From Microcella alkalica (GTDB lineage Bacteria > Actinomycetota > Actinomycetes > Actinomycetales > Microbacteriaceae): a stretch of 64,000 nt of DNA. The notes under the pieces were generated by a model. That model ran no database searches. It saw only the letters and a program-made list of their open reading frames with translations, and was not told the DNA's origin. The translations under genes were made by a program, and so were the position numbers. Shown here in pieces: positions 46,597-55,048 of the stretch (position 1 is its first letter; each line of letters opens with the position of its first letter). The stretch lies in NCBI RefSeq assembly GCF_014137945.1, contig NZ_JACGWX010000004.1, positions 1 to 64,000 on the forward strand, written 5' to 3'.

Positions 46597-47223
46597 CTAC
46601 GCGCCGTTGAGGGGCGCGTCGGCCAGCACGAGCATCCCGTACACGATGGCGGCCGCGACCACGACGGCGCCGGTGAAGCCGGCGGCGGCGAGCACGGGGC
46701 GGTTCTCGTACCAGTAGGCGGCCTGCTGCCACTGGTCGTGGAACTCCTTCTGCGTGAGCGGCTCATCGCTGCGGATCACGACCGCCTTCGTCGCCTCGGC
46801 GACCTGGTCGATCGCGTTGCGGGTCCAGAACTGCCCGCGCATCCGGAACAGGCGCTCGCCCTCGGCGGAGAGGGCGAGAAGCTGCGGCACCGAGCGCGTC
46901 GTCCCCGACGGGTACACCTCCAGCACGTGAACCGACTCGATCCGATCGAGCGGAACCCGGAAGGGCGGCGTCAGGAACGCCCGCTTCACGAGCTCCCCCT
47001 CGGTGATCGTGATCGCGGCCCGCGCGAAGTCGAGAACCCCGATCACGCACAGCACGACGACGACCCCGGCCGCCGCGATCACGACCGGTCCGTTGCCATT
47101 GGGCACGGTGAGCAGCAGCGGGGCGCCCAGAACGATCAGCACGAGCCCGATCGCGAGCAGCCCGTCGCGCAGCAGACGTCGGCGAGGGCGAACGACGAGG
47201 GGCGCGTCGTGGGCTCTGCTCAC
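46597..47223 (-). CDS. Membrane protein with bacterial PH domain (YdbS/bPH2-like)
   Basis: Protein of 208 aa. Two N-terminal spans (about 19-38 and 46-66) are followed by a PH-like domain, with ITITEGELVKRAFLTPPFRVPLDRIESVHV in its first strands and LLALSAEGERLFRMRGQFW later. A third span is near the C-terminus (AAAGFTGAVVVAAAIVYGMLVL). Bacterial PH proteins of this kind are of unknown function, probably envelope-related. The GTG at 47223 follows AGGGGAG. Confidence 0.75.
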   Translation of the reverse strand: MSRAHDAPLVVRPRRRLLRDGLLAIGLVLIVLGAPLLLTVPNGNGPVVIAAAGVVVVLCVIGVLDFARAAITITEGELVKRAFLTPPFRVPLDRIESVHVLEVYPSGTTRSVPQLLALSAEGERLFRMRGQFWTRNAIDQVAEATKAVVIRSDEPLTQKEFHDQWQQAAYWYENRPVLAAAGFTGAVVVAAAIVYGMLVLADAPLNGA

Positions 47224-47292
47224 GATGCTCCCCTTGTCTCCGTTGTGGTGGCGAGCGCCGGAAGGGTGATGCGAAAAGCGACGCTCGGAGTG

Positions 47293-47377
47293 CGGAGGAT
47301 GGGGGATTCGAACCCCCGAGGGCTTGCACCCAACACGCTTTCCAAGCGTGCGCCATAGGCCACTAGGCGAATCCTCC
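47293..47377 (-). tRNA. tRNA-Ser (GGA)
   Basis: On the minus strand: acceptor GGAGGAT pairs with ATCCTCC, the anticodon stem-loop is CACGCTTGGAAAGCGTG with anticodon GGA, a long variable arm (GTTGGGTGCAAGCCCTC) marks a class II tRNA, and the T-loop is GGTTCGAATCC. 85 nt with the discriminator G. Confidence 0.96.
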
Positions 47378-47425
47378 AGCGGTCGCCCTGCGCGAACGCG
47401 TGACGACCAGGAGCGATCCTACCCG

Positions 47426-47431
47426 TAAACT
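47426..47431 (+). promoter_or_regulatory. -10 element of SRP RNA gene
   Basis: TAAACT ends 6 nt before the predicted 5' end of the SRP RNA at 47438. Confidence 0.5.
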
Positions 47432-47437
47432 AGACGC

Positions 47438-47532
47438 GGCTCCTCGCGTGGCGCCATCCAGGCCAACTCCCCCAGGGCGGAAACGCAGCAAGGGTAACCG
47501 GGCTCTGGCGGGTGCGCGAGGGGTCCTTTTTT
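47438..47532 (+). ncRNA. ffs: Signal recognition particle RNA, small bacterial type
   Basis: About 89 nt followed by a run of six T (47527-47532). The Ffh-binding tip CAGGGCGGAAACGCAGCAAG (47473-47492) is the almost invariant SRP helix 8. The terminal arms GGCTCCTCGCG (47438-47448) and GCGCGAGGGGTCC pair with each other. It directs membrane-protein ribosomes to the Sec channel. Position next to a tRNA-Ser gene is frequent in actinobacteria. Confidence 0.95.
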
Positions 47533-47600
47533 GTGCCAGGGCGACGATCGCGCGGATGCCCGGCGAAAGCATCCGCGCCCGCCGACCAGCCCGGCCGGGC

Positions 47601-49187
47601 CTACCGCTTCGCCAGCCCCCGCCTCGCCGGGCCCTCGAGCCGCGCCCCGTCCGGCGCGAACCGCGAGCCGTGCGCCGGGCAGTCCCACGAGCGCTCGGCG
47701 TCGTTCCAGTTCAGCGGCGCCCCGAGGTGCGAGCACAGCGCCGACACGCGGCACACGCGCCCGTCGACGCGCGACACAGCCTCGAGCCGCGCCCCGTCGC
47801 GCCCTGTCACGCCCGAGCCCTCCGAGGGCGCGGCCGCCGGCAGCGGCGTCGTCAGCACGTGCGCGAGCCCCCTGCCGTACCACCACGCGACCTTCGCGTT
47901 CGCGACGACGCCTTCGAGCAGCGAGCCCGGCATGAGCGGACGCCGACCCATCGCCTTCGCCCACCGCGGAACCTCCCCGTCGAGCAGCCGCGCGCTCAGC
48001 TGCAGCGCCGCCTGCACGGCGTTCGTCATGCCCCACTTGTCGTATCCGGTCGCAAGCGCGATGCGGCGGTGCGTGAACGGCACCCACCCGACGAAGGGGA
48101 TGCCGTCGGTCGGCTCGTAATCCTGCGCGCTCCACACGTGCGTGCGCTGCGCTCCCGGCCAGTGCTCCTCCGTCCACGCGGTGAGCTCCTCGAGGCGCGC
48201 CGTGGGCGACGGGTTCTTCCCGCCGGGGCCATCGGTGCAGTGCCGGCCGACGGCGTGCCCGTTGCCGCCGATGAGCAGCAGCTCCCCGCTCTGGCCGAGC
48301 GAGCGGCCGGCGGCACGATCGGGCGTCGTCCGCACCGACCGCGACGGCTGGTCGACGCTCAGGTGCTGCCCGCGCGGCAGCGTGCCGGGCACGCGGAACG
48401 CCGCGGCGTACGAGCGCTGCGGCGTCATCCGCGCCCAGTAGAGCCCGCGATCGAGGACGGGGATGCCCGTCGCGAGCACCACGCGGTCGGCCCACAGGCT
48501 CGCGCGCGTCGTCGTGACCTCCACGAGGTCGTCGGTCGTGGTGGTCGCGTAGTCGGTCGAGCCGGGGCCGAGGGACGACCGCGACGGCGCCCGCATCCCC
48601 GTCGCCGGCAGATTCTCGATGATCACGCCGCCGCGCGAGCGGACGTCGGCGGCGAGCGCGGCGAGCACGTCGAGCGGGTCGAACTGGGCCTGGTCGGGCA
48701 GCACGACGGCGCCGTGCGTGGCGAAGGGCAGCTCGGTCGCGTCGGTGAGCGCGACCGGCAGACCGAGCGAGCGGGCGACGTCGTGCTCGCGCTCGACCGT
48801 CGGCCGGCCCTCGGGGGAGCCGGCGTAGCTGTAGGCGTCGCGGGTCTCGATCTCGATGCCGTGCTCGGCGGCGTAGCGGAGCATCCACGCCTGGCCCTCG
48901 CGGTTGGCCTCGACGTACGCCTCGAGCGCGCCGCGCGAGGCGCGGGAGGCGATCTGCTGGAGGTGCGTGCCCTGCAGCAGGCTCAGCTTGGCGGTCGTGT
49001 TGCCCGTCGTGACGGCGCCGATGCGCCGCGATTCGATGACGGCCACCTTCTGGCCGGCGCGGGCGAGCAGGAGGGCGGTCGTGAGTCCCGTCAGCCCCGC
49101 GCCGACCACGATGACGTCGTAGCGCGCGTTCTGCTCGAACGGATCGGTCTCGATGTGCGGAGCGCGGTCAAGCCAGAGAGAGGTCAT
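47601..49187 (-). CDS. FAD-dependent oxidoreductase with C-terminal Rieske domain
   Basis: Fusion of a DAO-type flavin oxidoreductase and a Rieske [2Fe-2S] domain, 528 aa. FAD-binding motif YDVIVVGAGLTGLTTALLLARAG near the N-terminus; RIGAVTTGNTTAKLSLLQG and LATGYDKWGMTNAVQAAL are typical of this class. Rieske ligands are in CSHLG and CPAHGSRF near the C-terminus. Substrate unknown. The ATG at 49187 is preferred over 49205 because a TACCGT -10 element (49195-49200) lies 7 nt upstream. Divergent from pta. Confidence 0.9.
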   Translation of the reverse strand: MTSLWLDRAPHIETDPFEQNARYDVIVVGAGLTGLTTALLLARAGQKVAVIESRRIGAVTTGNTTAKLSLLQGTHLQQIASRASRGALEAYVEANREGQAWMLRYAAEHGIEIETRDAYSYAGSPEGRPTVEREHDVARSLGLPVALTDATELPFATHGAVVLPDQAQFDPLDVLAALAADVRSRGGVIIENLPATGMRAPSRSSLGPGSTDYATTTTDDLVEVTTTRASLWADRVVLATGIPVLDRGLYWARMTPQRSYAAAFRVPGTLPRGQHLSVDQPSRSVRTTPDRAAGRSLGQSGELLLIGGNGHAVGRHCTDGPGGKNPSPTARLEELTAWTEEHWPGAQRTHVWSAQDYEPTDGIPFVGWVPFTHRRIALATGYDKWGMTNAVQAALQLSARLLDGEVPRWAKAMGRRPLMPGSLLEGVVANAKVAWWYGRGLAHVLTTPLPAAAPSEGSGVTGRDGARLEAVSRVDGRVCRVSALCSHLGAPLNWNDAERSWDCPAHGSRFAPDGARLEGPARRGLAKR

Positions 49188-49312
49188 GCGGGCCACGGTA
49201 GGCACCGAGCACTCACAGGGCCAGCGGGTTGCATGCCCGCCCGCACGGGTCTACGGGCAGGCCCCGGCGCCGGCATGCCGAAAGACCCTGGGAGCCGCCA
49301 GTGCTGCGCACC

Positions 49313-49318
49313 TAGGCT
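49313..49318 (+). promoter_or_regulatory. -10 element of pta-ackA, leaderless
   Basis: TAGGCT ends 7 nt before the ATG at 49326. Confidence 0.55.
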
Positions 49319-49325
49319 GTGCGGG

Positions 49326-51485
49326 ATGGCCAGGAGCATCTACCTCACGTCCGCCGAGGGCAACTCGGGCAAGTCGTCGATCGCGCTCGGCGTGCTCGAC
49401 ACTTTCGCGCGCACGCTCGAGCGGGTCGGGGTCTTCCGGCCGGTCGCGCGCGGCCGCGACGAGGGCGAGCGCGACTACGTGCTCGAGCTCCTGCTCGCCC
49501 ACGCGCGCGTCGACCTCGACTACGACGAGTGCATCGGCGTCGGCTACGACGACGTGCACGCCGACCCGGAGGCCGCGCTCGCGCGCATCGTCGACCGGTT
49601 CCACGAGGTCGAGAAGAAGTGCGACGCCGTCGTCATCGTCGGCAGCGACTACACCGACGTCTCGAGCCCGACCGAGCTGAGCTTCAACGCCCGCGTCGCC
49701 GCGAACCTCGGCGCCCCCGTGCTGCTCGTGCTCGGCGGACGCGCGACGGGGCAGGCGGGCGCGCGGGGGCTGAGCGACTCCGACGCGCGCAGCGCCGACG
49801 ACATGCGCCGCGCCGCCGAAGTGAGCGTCGCCGAGCTCGAGCACGCCCACGCGCAGCTGCTCGCCGTCATCGTCAACCGCGCCGACCCCGACGCGCTCAC
49901 CGACATCGTCGCCGCCGTGCAGGAGGTCGCGCCCGACGCGCTCGTCGCCGCCGTGCCCGAGGACCGCTACCTCGTCGCCCCGACCGTCGAGGCCGTCATG
50001 GAGGCGTGCGGGGCGCGCTTCGTGCGCGGCGATGCGCAGCTGCTGCGCCGCGAGGTCATGGGTGTCGTCGTCGCGGGCATGAGCATGGAGAACGTGCTGC
50101 CCCGCCTCATCGAGGGTGCCGTCGTGCTGATCCCGGGCGACCGCAGCGAAGTGCTGCTCGCGGTGCTCATGGCGCATGCGAGCGAGACGTTCCCGTCGCT
50201 CGCGGCGATCATCCTCTACGGCGGGTTCGAGACGCCGGATGCCGTGCAGAGCCTCGTCGAGGGCCTCGACCCGGCTTTGCCCATCCTCCGCACCGACTCC
50301 GGAACGTACGACACGGTGCTGCGAGTGACCGAGACGCGCGGCCGGCTGGCTGCGGACAGCCAGCGCAAGTACGACACGGCGATCGCCCTGTTCGAGACGC
50401 ACGTGAACGCGCCCGACCTGCTGCAGCGCCTCGAGATCAGCCGCAGCTCCGTCGTCACGCCGCTCATGTTCGAGCACGACCTGCTCGAGCGCGCTCGCGG
50501 CGACCGCAAGCGCATCGTGATGCCCGAGGGCGACGACGACCGCGTCCTGCGCGCCGCGAGCACCCTCCTCGGCCGGGGCGTGTGCGACCTGACGATCCTC
50601 GGCGATGAGACGAGCATCCGCGCCCGGGCGGCCGAGCTCGGCCTCGACCTGTCGGCCGCGCAGATCATCAGCCCGCGCGAGGAGGAGCTGCGCGATCGCT
50701 TCGCGACCGAGTACGCGCGGCTGCGGGCGCACAAGGGCGTCACGTACGAGACGGCGCGCGACGTCGTGACCGACGTCAGCTACTTCGGCACGATGATGGT
50801 GCACCTGAACCTCGCCGACGGCATGGTGTCGGGGGCCGCGCACACGACCGCGCACACGATCCGCCCGAGCTTCGAGATCATCAAGACCGACCCGGGCGTG
50901 GGCGTCGTGTCGAGCGTGTTCCTCATGTGCCTCGCCGACCGCGTGCTCGTCTACGGCGACTGCGCGGTCATCCCCGACCCGACGAGCGAGCAGCTGGCCG
51001 ACATCGCGATCTCATCGGCGGCGACGGCCGCGCAGTTCGCGATCGAGCCGCGCGTGGCGATGCTGTCGTACTCGACGGGGGAGTCGGGCTCGGGCGACGA
51101 CGTCGAGAAGGTGCGCGCCGCGACCGCGATCGTGCGCGAGCGACGCCCCGACCTGCTCGTCGAGGGGCCGATCCAGTACGACGCGGCGGCCGAGCCGAGC
51201 GTCGCGAAGACGAAGATGCCGGGTTCGGAGGTAGCGGGCAGGGCGACGGTGTTCGTCTTCCCCGACCTCAACACCGGCAACAACACGTACAAGGCCGTGC
51301 AGCGCTCGGCGGGCGCCGTCGCCATCGGGCCGGTGCTGCAGGGCCTGCGCAAGCCCGTCAACGATCTCAGCCGTGGGGCCCTCGTCGGCGACATCGTCAA
51401 CACCGTCGCGATCACCGCCATCCAGGCGCAGCGCACCCCGCCGCCGCCGACGCAGCCGATCTCGACGATCGGGGGCACCGAGTGA
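49326..51485 (+). CDS. pta: Phosphate acetyltransferase, long form
   Basis: Converts acetyl-CoA and phosphate to acetyl phosphate. 719 aa, the long type with an N-terminal P-loop-like domain (YLTSAEGNSGKSSIALGVLDTF), a central DRTGG domain, and the C-terminal catalytic PTA domain (RKRIVMPEGDDDRVLRAASTLL, DGMVSGAAHTTAHTIRPSFEIIKT, FPDLNTGNNTYKAVQRSAGAVAIGPVLQGL). The ATG at 49326 is set by the promoter 7 nt upstream; the longer open frame from 47400 is antisense to other genes. It overlaps ackA by 4 bp (GTGA). Confidence 0.95.
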   Translation: MARSIYLTSAEGNSGKSSIALGVLDTFARTLERVGVFRPVARGRDEGERDYVLELLLAHARVDLDYDECIGVGYDDVHADPEAALARIVDRFHEVEKKCDAVVIVGSDYTDVSSPTELSFNARVAANLGAPVLLVLGGRATGQAGARGLSDSDARSADDMRRAAEVSVAELEHAHAQLLAVIVNRADPDALTDIVAAVQEVAPDALVAAVPEDRYLVAPTVEAVMEACGARFVRGDAQLLRREVMGVVVAGMSMENVLPRLIEGAVVLIPGDRSEVLLAVLMAHASETFPSLAAIILYGGFETPDAVQSLVEGLDPALPILRTDSGTYDTVLRVTETRGRLAADSQRKYDTAIALFETHVNAPDLLQRLEISRSSVVTPLMFEHDLLERARGDRKRIVMPEGDDDRVLRAASTLLGRGVCDLTILGDETSIRARAAELGLDLSAAQIISPREEELRDRFATEYARLRAHKGVTYETARDVVTDVSYFGTMMVHLNLADGMVSGAAHTTAHTIRPSFEIIKTDPGVGVVSSVFLMCLADRVLVYGDCAVIPDPTSEQLADIAISSAATAAQFAIEPRVAMLSYSTGESGSGDDVEKVRAATAIVRERRPDLLVEGPIQYDAAAEPSVAKTKMPGSEVAGRATVFVFPDLNTGNNTYKAVQRSAGAVAIGPVLQGLRKPVNDLSRGALVGDIVNTVAITAIQAQRTPPPPTQPISTIGGTE

Positions 51486-52801
51486 CCCGGGTCTTCGTCG
51501 TCAACTCCGGGTCGAGCTCGATCAAGTACCAGCTCGTCGACGTGCAGAGCGGCGAGGCCGTCATCGGCGGGGTCGTCGAGCGCATCGGAGAGCCCGGCGG
51601 CGACGCGAGCGATCACACCGAGGGGATGCGCCTCGTCCTCGACCGGCTGGGTTCCGAGAGCGGGTTCGGCGCCGAGGCCCGGTACGGCGTGTTCGGCGTC
51701 GCCGCTTCTGCCCCCGCCGCCGGTGCCGCCGCTCCCGCCGCCGGTGCCGCCGCCGCTCCCGCCGCCGGTGCCCCCGGCCCCGCCGCCGGTGCCCCCGGCC
51801 CCGCCGCCGGTGCCCCCGCCCCCGCCCCTGCCGCGGCCCCCGGCCCCGCCGCCGCCCCCGCCTTCGTGGCCGTCGGCCACCGCGTCGTGCACGGCGGCGC
51901 GCTCTTCACGGCGCCGACGCTCATCACCGACGAGGTGGTCGAGCAGATCGAGAGGGTCTCCGCTCTCGCGCCGCTGCACAACCCCGCGAATCTGGCGGGC
52001 ATCCGCGCCGCTCGTGAGGTGATGGGCGACGTGCCGCATGTCGCCGTCTTCGACACCGCCTTCCACCAGTCGATGCCCGCCGCGGCCTACACGTACGCAA
52101 TCGACCGCGATGTGGCGCAGGCGCACGGGGTGCGGCGGTACGGCTTCCACGGAACGAGCCACGAGTTCGTCGCGCACCGCGCGGCCGGGCTGCTGGGTCG
52201 CCCGGTCGACGAGCTGAAACTCATCGTGCTGCACCTCGGCAACGGATCCTCGGCGACCGCGATCGACGGCGGGCGCTCGATCGACACGTCGATGGGGTTG
52301 ACTCCGCTCGAGGGGCTCGTCATGGGGTCGCGCTCGGGCGACGTCGACCCGGGCGTGCTGCTGCACCTGCTGCGTGCCGGGCTCTCGGTCGACGAGGTCG
52401 ACCGTCTGCTCAACAAGCGCAGCGGCCTCCTCGGGCTGACCGGCCGGTCGGACATGCGTGACGTCGTGCAGGCCGCCGACGACGGCGATGGGGATGCCCG
52501 GCTCGCTCTCGACGTGTGGGCGCACCGCATCCGGCACTATGTGGGCGCCTACCACGCACTGCTGGGCGGGCTCGACGCGCTCGTGTTCACGGCCGGGATC
52601 GGCGAGAACTCGCCCGTCATGCGTGCCCGCGCCCTCGCGGGGCTGTCGCACCTCGGCCTCACGATCGACGCCGACCGCAATGCGATGTCGTGGCGCGAGC
52701 CGCGGGAGATCTCGCCCGACGGCGCGGCCGTGAAGGTGCTCGTCGTGCCGACGAACGAGGAGCTGGCGATCGCGCGCGCGGCGGCGGCGCTCGCCGGCTG
52801 A
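51482..52801 (+). CDS. ackA: Acetate kinase with Ala/Pro/Gly insertion
   Basis: Makes ATP from acetyl phosphate in overflow metabolism. 439 aa. Conserved sites: VFVVNSGSSSIKYQL, GHRVVHGG, VFDTAFHQSMP, RRYGFHGTSHEFV, HLGNGSSATAIDGGRSIDTSMG and FTAGIGENSP. Unusual feature: residues about 74-127, immediately before GHRVVHGG, are an almost pure Ala/Pro/Gly tract built of PAAGA repeats, replacing a segment that is ordinary helix in typical acetate kinases. The DNA there is a degenerate GCCGCCGGTGCC repeat. Catalytic residues are all present. Confidence 0.95.
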   Translation: MTRVFVVNSGSSSIKYQLVDVQSGEAVIGGVVERIGEPGGDASDHTEGMRLVLDRLGSESGFGAEARYGVFGVAASAPAAGAAAPAAGAAAAPAAGAPGPAAGAPGPAAGAPAPAPAAAPGPAAAPAFVAVGHRVVHGGALFTAPTLITDEVVEQIERVSALAPLHNPANLAGIRAAREVMGDVPHVAVFDTAFHQSMPAAAYTYAIDRDVAQAHGVRRYGFHGTSHEFVAHRAAGLLGRPVDELKLIVLHLGNGSSATAIDGGRSIDTSMGLTPLEGLVMGSRSGDVDPGVLLHLLRAGLSVDEVDRLLNKRSGLLGLTGRSDMRDVVQAADDGDGDARLALDVWAHRIRHYVGAYHALLGGLDALVFTAGIGENSPVMRARALAGLSHLGLTIDADRNAMSWREPREISPDGAAVKVLVVPTNEELAIARAAAALAG

Positions 52802-52829
52802 GTGGAGTCGACTGGTTGATGACGCGGAT

Positions 52830-52933
52830 CAGCGCTGCGGGCGGCCCCCGCGGGGCAGCGCTGCCGGTTGCGCCCGCGGGTCAGCGCTGCTGGTGACGCC
52901 CGCGGGTCAGCGCTGCGGGCCCTCCGTGCGGAT
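52830..52933. repeat. 26-bp tandem repeat, four units
   Basis: CAGCGCTGC begins at 52830, 52856, 52882 and 52908, a strict 26-bp period. Units 2 and 3 continue with a shared CGCCCGCGGGT; units 1 and 4 diverge. Each unit contains the 10-bp palindrome GCAGCGCTGC or a near match. It lies between the convergent ends of ackA and the HNH gene, which is otherwise empty (52802-52965). Confidence 0.85.
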
Positions 52934-52965
52934 CATCTCGGCGGCTGACGCGGCTGACGCGGCGG

Positions 52966-54387
52966 CTACGGCGGCTCTGCGCCGCTGAGCGCGTCGGCGA
53001 GCGCCCGGCTTCGACTGGGCATGTCGATGGGTTGGTGCTGCGGCTCGCCGGCCCGCCCCGATTCCATGAGGCGGTATCGCGGCCCGGCCCTCGAGATCTG
53101 CCATCCGTTGTTGTGCACGAGCAGGTGGTGATGTCGGCAGAGCAGGATCCCGTCGGCGACATCGGTGCGCCCGCCGTCGCGCTGCCAGTGGTCGATGTGG
53201 TGCGCCTCGCACCAGGAGGGCGGTCGTTCGCAGCCGGGCCAGCGGCAGCCGCCGTCGCGGGCGGCCAGGGCGATGCGTTGGGAGCGGCTGAAAAGGCGCC
53301 GCTCGCGCCCCAGGTTGAGCGGTTGACCGTCGTCGTCGACGGTGATCGTGATGGTGCCGGCAGCGCAGGCGAGCCGCTCGGCAGTGGCGACAGAGACGGC
53401 ATCGGGGTGCCCTTCGAACCATGCCGCGCCTCGGCGGCGGGTGAGCGTGCGGGCCGCGACGAGCATCCGTACCCCGATGGGGCCGTCGCCGAGCAGCTGT
53501 GAGGTGTCTGCGGCGGCTCCATGCCGGAGCAGCTCGGCGAACGCGTCGCTCGCGAACTGCTCGGTGGTGCGTTGCTCATCGATCACTCGGTCGGTCGGTT
53601 CACTGTCGGCGGCGAAGCTCGGCCCACCGCGGCGTGGCGACGTGATGCGGTCGTACACCTCACTGACGATCGCGAACGTCTCGGGGTCGAGCACCCACTG
53701 CGCGAACCCCATGCCGTCGGAGCGTCGTCCGATGCGCAGCGACCGTCGTTCGCGCTGCACCGCTTCGCGCTGCTGGATGCCCTCCGCATCGAGCTCGTCA
53801 CGCAGGGCCCGGGCTTCTCGGGCCGCCCGGTCGGCGTCGAGTCCTGCGACACGGTCGACGAGCTGCCCGGCGGCCGTGGCCAGAGCCGATTCGTCGACCC
53901 CCGCCGCGGCAACCCCGAGCCCGGTTTTGATCGCGTCGGCGACGGCGACGCTGACCCGACCGTCGAGCACGGCGTCGGTGAGCGGTCCGGCGTCGGCGAC
54001 GGCTGCCCCCACGCGCACGGCCGCGCGGGCGTCAGTGAGCCGGGTGCCGGTGGTGACGCGCACGAGTTCGTCGGGGGTGCGGTGGCCTCGGCTCTGAGCG
54101 AGGCCGGAATGCCCGAGCTCGGGCGCCGAGCGCCGGGCGATCTCGCCCGCGAGCAGCGAGACGTGCAGCTGCGCGAGGCGCACCTCGTCGGCGGCGAGCC
54201 GCGTGAGCGCGAGCAGAGCGGCGTCGTCGAGAGCGCGGTAGGGGTCGAGGGCGCGGGGGACGGCGGCCAGAGCATCCACCGCAGAACGCAACGCGATGCC
54301 CACGCGACCGGCGCCGCCCGCACCGCCCGCCGCAGCGTGCCATGAGGTCGGAACGCCGCCCGTCGCCTCGAGCACTCCGCTTGTCAT
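52966..54387 (-). CDS. HNH endonuclease/DUF222 (13E12 repeat family) protein
   Basis: Protein of 473 aa, of a family abundant in actinobacteria. The N-terminal DUF222 helical domain has LHVSLLAGEIARRSAPELGHSGLA and RTPDELVRVTTG. The C-terminal HNH core is CRWPGCERPPSWCEAHHIDHW...LLCRHHHLLVHNNGW, with two CxxC-type zinc ligands and the catalytic His. The biological role is unknown; some members are mobile-element related. The ATG at 54387 lies 6 nt from TATGTT (54394-54399, minus strand), a good leaderless promoter. Confidence 0.88.
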   Translation of the reverse strand: MTSGVLEATGGVPTSWHAAAGGAGGAGRVGIALRSAVDALAAVPRALDPYRALDDAALLALTRLAADEVRLAQLHVSLLAGEIARRSAPELGHSGLAQSRGHRTPDELVRVTTGTRLTDARAAVRVGAAVADAGPLTDAVLDGRVSVAVADAIKTGLGVAAAGVDESALATAAGQLVDRVAGLDADRAAREARALRDELDAEGIQQREAVQRERRSLRIGRRSDGMGFAQWVLDPETFAIVSEVYDRITSPRRGGPSFAADSEPTDRVIDEQRTTEQFASDAFAELLRHGAAADTSQLLGDGPIGVRMLVAARTLTRRRGAAWFEGHPDAVSVATAERLACAAGTITITVDDDGQPLNLGRERRLFSRSQRIALAARDGGCRWPGCERPPSWCEAHHIDHWQRDGGRTDVADGILLCRHHHLLVHNNGWQISRAGPRYRLMESGRAGEPQHQPIDMPSRSRALADALSGAEPP

Positions 54388-54486
54388 GACTCGAACATAC
54401 GTTCGACCACCGACATTCGTCAGGACTATCCCCAGAGGCACGGAGAGCCCTGCCTGGGCACGCGCGCTGACCACGTGCACCTGATT

Positions 54487-54500
54487 GCAACTGCAGTTGC
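54487..54500. promoter_or_regulatory. TetR-type operator 1
   Basis: GCAACTGCAGTTGC, a perfect 14-bp palindrome overlapping the -35 region of the SRPBCC-TetR operon (TTGCGC at 54497-54502). Confidence 0.7.
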
Positions 54501-54525
54501 GCGACCACGTCGCGAGGCGTACGCT
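54497..54525 (+). promoter_or_regulatory. Promoter of SRPBCC-TetR operon
   Basis: TTGCGC (54497-54502), a 17-bp spacer, and TACGCT (54520-54525). One operator overlaps the -35 side and the other the start site. Confidence 0.55.
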
Positions 54526-54531
54526 GGCAAT

Positions 54532-54545
54532 GCAACACAAGTTGC
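54532..54545. promoter_or_regulatory. TetR-type operator 2
   Basis: GCAACACAAGTTGC shares both half-sites (GCAAC and GTTGC) with operator 1 and starts 45 bp downstream of it, at the predicted transcription start. Confidence 0.65.
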
Positions 54546-54565
54546 GTTACGAGAGAAGGCATCAC

Positions 54566-55048
54566 GTGATCACCACCCCGACCGCCGCCGTGACGAGCGG
54601 CGCATTCCGCGTCGAGATCCGCACGAGCATTGAGATCGATGCCGCACCCGCGATCGTGTGGGGCGTGCTCACCGACACCGCCGCCTACCCCGAGTGGAAC
54701 GGCTTCATCGTCGAATGGACAGGCGAACTAGCACGAGGCGAACGCCAGAACGTGCTGCTGCAGCCCCCCGGCGGGAAGCCGCAGCGGTTCCGCCCGCGCA
54801 TCGTCACCCTCGACGCGGGTCGCGAGCTCGTGTGGCTCGGGCGCCTCGGAATCCCGGGCGTGCTCGACGGGCGCCACCGCTTCGTCATCGAGCCCCTCGC
54901 CGGCGCCCGAGCACGCCTGCGCCACGAGGAGACCCTCACCGGCGCGCTCGTCCCCGCCCTGCGCCGCCTGCTCACCGAGACGACACCCACGGGCTTCGAG
55001 CGCATGAACCGCGAGCTCGCGGCCCGCGCCGAGGCGGCCGCCGCGTGA
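54566..55048 (+). CDS. SRPBCC (START/Bet v1-like) family protein
   Basis: Small helix-grip-fold protein of 160 aa; members bind hydrophobic ligands. RVEIRTSIEIDAAPAIVWGVLTDTAAYPEWNGFI is the diagnostic N-terminus, with RFRPRIVTLDAGRELVWLGRLGIPG and RHRFVIEPLAGARARLRHEETLTG following. The GTG at 54566 is preceded by GAGAGAAGG. Its stop overlaps the TetR start (GTGA), so it is expressed together with its probable repressor. Ligand unknown. Confidence 0.88.
   Translation: MITTPTAAVTSGAFRVEIRTSIEIDAAPAIVWGVLTDTAAYPEWNGFIVEWTGELARGERQNVLLQPPGGKPQRFRPRIVTLDAGRELVWLGRLGIPGVLDGRHRFVIEPLAGARARLRHEETLTGALVPALRRLLTETTPTGFERMNRELAARAEAAAA

Noticed and set aside
47400-49325. Plus-strand extension of pta by about 640 codons
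   Set aside because: The extra part is antisense to the Rieske oxidoreductase and overlaps SRP RNA; pta has normal length from 49326 and a promoter there.
52830-52933. Possible CRISPR array
   Set aside because: The 26-bp period has no separate unique spacers of CRISPR size and no cas genes lie nearby; it is a simple tandem repeat. No CRISPR array was seen anywhere in the window.
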